From Actinomycetota bacterium (GTDB lineage Bacteria > Actinomycetota > Actinomycetes > Propionibacteriales > Nocardioidaceae), in contig WLIH01000174.1 of the NCBI GenBank assembly GCA_009702305.1, positions 1 through 6,233 on the forward strand: 6,233 bases of DNA, given 5' to 3'. Shown here one piece after another: positions 5,489-6,233 of the stretch (position 1 is the stretch's first letter; every line of letters starts with the position of its first letter). Below the pieces are notes generated by a model. The model had not been told where the DNA came from, did not search any database, and saw only the letters and a list, made by a program, of their open reading frames with translations. Both the position numbers and the translations under genes were made by a program.

Positions 5489-6233
5489 ATGACCGGCACC
5501 ACATCTCTGCCAGCGGCCCTCGTCACCGGCGTTGCCGGACAAGACGGCATCTACCTCGCCCGGCAGCTGGTCGCGGACGGCTACCACGTGGTCGGGACAT
5601 ACCGACCGGGCACCGAGGCCTCGCTGCCCGGCGCGTACCTCCGCGATGTCGCCCTGATGCCGTTGGACCAGCGCGACCGAGCTGGGTTCTCACAGGTCCT
5701 CGAGTCCGTACGACCGGTCGAGATCTACAACCTCGCAGGGATCACCTCCGTGGGCGCGAGCTGGAGCCGAGCGGAGGAGGTCGCCGAGACGAACGGCGTA
5801 GCCGTCCTCAGGATCCTCGAGGAGTTGGTCGCCTACCGGGACCGGCATGGCGAAGCGCCACGGTTCCTGCAACCGTCGAGCTCTGAGATGTTCGGCATCT
5901 CGGACCATCAGCCGCAGACCGAAGGCACCCCGCACCACCCTCGAAGCCCGTATGCGACGGCCAAGAGTTTCGCGCACCACCTGACGGTGAACTACCGCGA
6001 GTCCTACGACATCTTCGCGAGCACAGCGACCCTCTACAACCATGAGAGCGCGGTGCGAGGACCGCACTTCGTCACCCGGAAGATCACCCGCTCGGTGGCT
6101 GAGATCGCACTCGGTCGACGTGAGCACGTCACTCTGGGCAACCTCGACGTCAGACGGGACTGGGGTTTCGCCGGCGATTACGTCGACGCGATGCGGCGGA
6201 TCCTGCGCCTGGACAACCCGACCGATTTCATCG
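5489..6233 (+). CDS. gmd: GDP-mannose 4,6-dehydratase, 3' partial
   Basis: ATG at 5489; 248 residues are visible and the frame runs off the right edge (the family is usually about 320-370 residues). This short-chain dehydrogenase/reductase-fold enzyme converts GDP-mannose to GDP-4-keto-6-deoxymannose using bound NADP, in the cytoplasm. It feeds GDP-fucose, GDP-rhamnose and related sugars. Seen: the Rossmann motif TGVAGQDGIYLARQL (13-27), IYNLAGITSVGASW (79-92, equivalent to NLAAQSHVGVSF), SSSEMFG (130-136, holding the catalytic Ser/Thr and Glu), YATAK (155-159, the catalytic Tyr-X3-Lys), LYNHES followed by FVTRKITR, and LGNLDVRRDWGFAGDYV, which is diagnostic for the family. Differences from the E. 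coli type are Ser for Thr in the TSE motif and NHESAVRG for NHESPRRG; the first keeps the hydroxyl. By hand count 42 of 248 codons end in A or T, against 29 of 357 in the autokinase gene. The fucose-synthase or reductase partner is not in the window. Confidence 0.95.
   Translation, partial: MTGTTSLPAALVTGVAGQDGIYLARQLVADGYHVVGTYRPGTEASLPGAYLRDVALMPLDQRDRAGFSQVLESVRPVEIYNLAGITSVGASWSRAEEVAETNGVAVLRILEELVAYRDRHGEAPRFLQPSSSEMFGISDHQPQTEGTPHHPRSPYATAKSFAHHLTVNYRESYDIFASTATLYNHESAVRGPHFVTRKITRSVAEIALGRREHVTLGNLDVRRDWGFAGDYVDAMRRILRLDNPTDFI

Noticed and set aside
5353..5886. Plus-strand open frame overlapping the start of gmd in another frame
   Set aside because: Arg-rich, motif-free translation. 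The gmd frame carries the conserved Rossmann and catalytic motifs over the same bases.

Overview
The window is very GC-rich DNA with GTG starts and strong G/C bias at third codon positions. By hand count about 92% of kinase codons and 83% of dehydratase codons end in G or C. Together with the protein families, this points to a high-GC actinobacterium, perhaps of the Nocardioides type; that genus-level guess is inference. The whole window reads as part of a surface- or exo-polysaccharide locus.

Layout, left to right. (1) Bases 1-1074, plus strand: the 3' part of a Wzz/BY-kinase type polysaccharide co-polymerase and tyrosine autokinase, with its 5' end outside the window. (2) Bases 1080-1127: a perfect 18-bp-stem hairpin between two convergent genes, probably a bidirectional terminator. 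(3) Bases 1152-5385, minus strand, in transcription order: a membrane-anchored DUF4012 protein (5385-3595), a small secreted protein of unknown function (3416-2955) with its own likely promoter, and a second DUF4012 protein (2897-1152). (4) From 5489 to the right edge, plus strand: the N-terminal 248 residues of GDP-mannose 4,6-dehydratase, divergent from the DUF4012 gene.

How they may work together: the dehydratase makes GDP-4-keto-6-deoxymannose, the precursor of GDP-fucose, GDP-rhamnose and similar sugars. The BY-kinase/Wzz protein controls polymerisation and export. The two DUF4012 paralogues are predicted to sit outside the membrane on an N-terminal anchor. Their central domain has a motif order that resembles LytR-CpsA-Psr glycan phosphotransferases (inference from reading the sequence). 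If so, they could attach or process the finished glycan at the cell surface.

The most interesting unit is the DUF4012 - small secreted protein - DUF4012 cassette. No gap between genes exceeds 180 bases. No tRNA, rRNA, CRISPR array or mobile element was seen.
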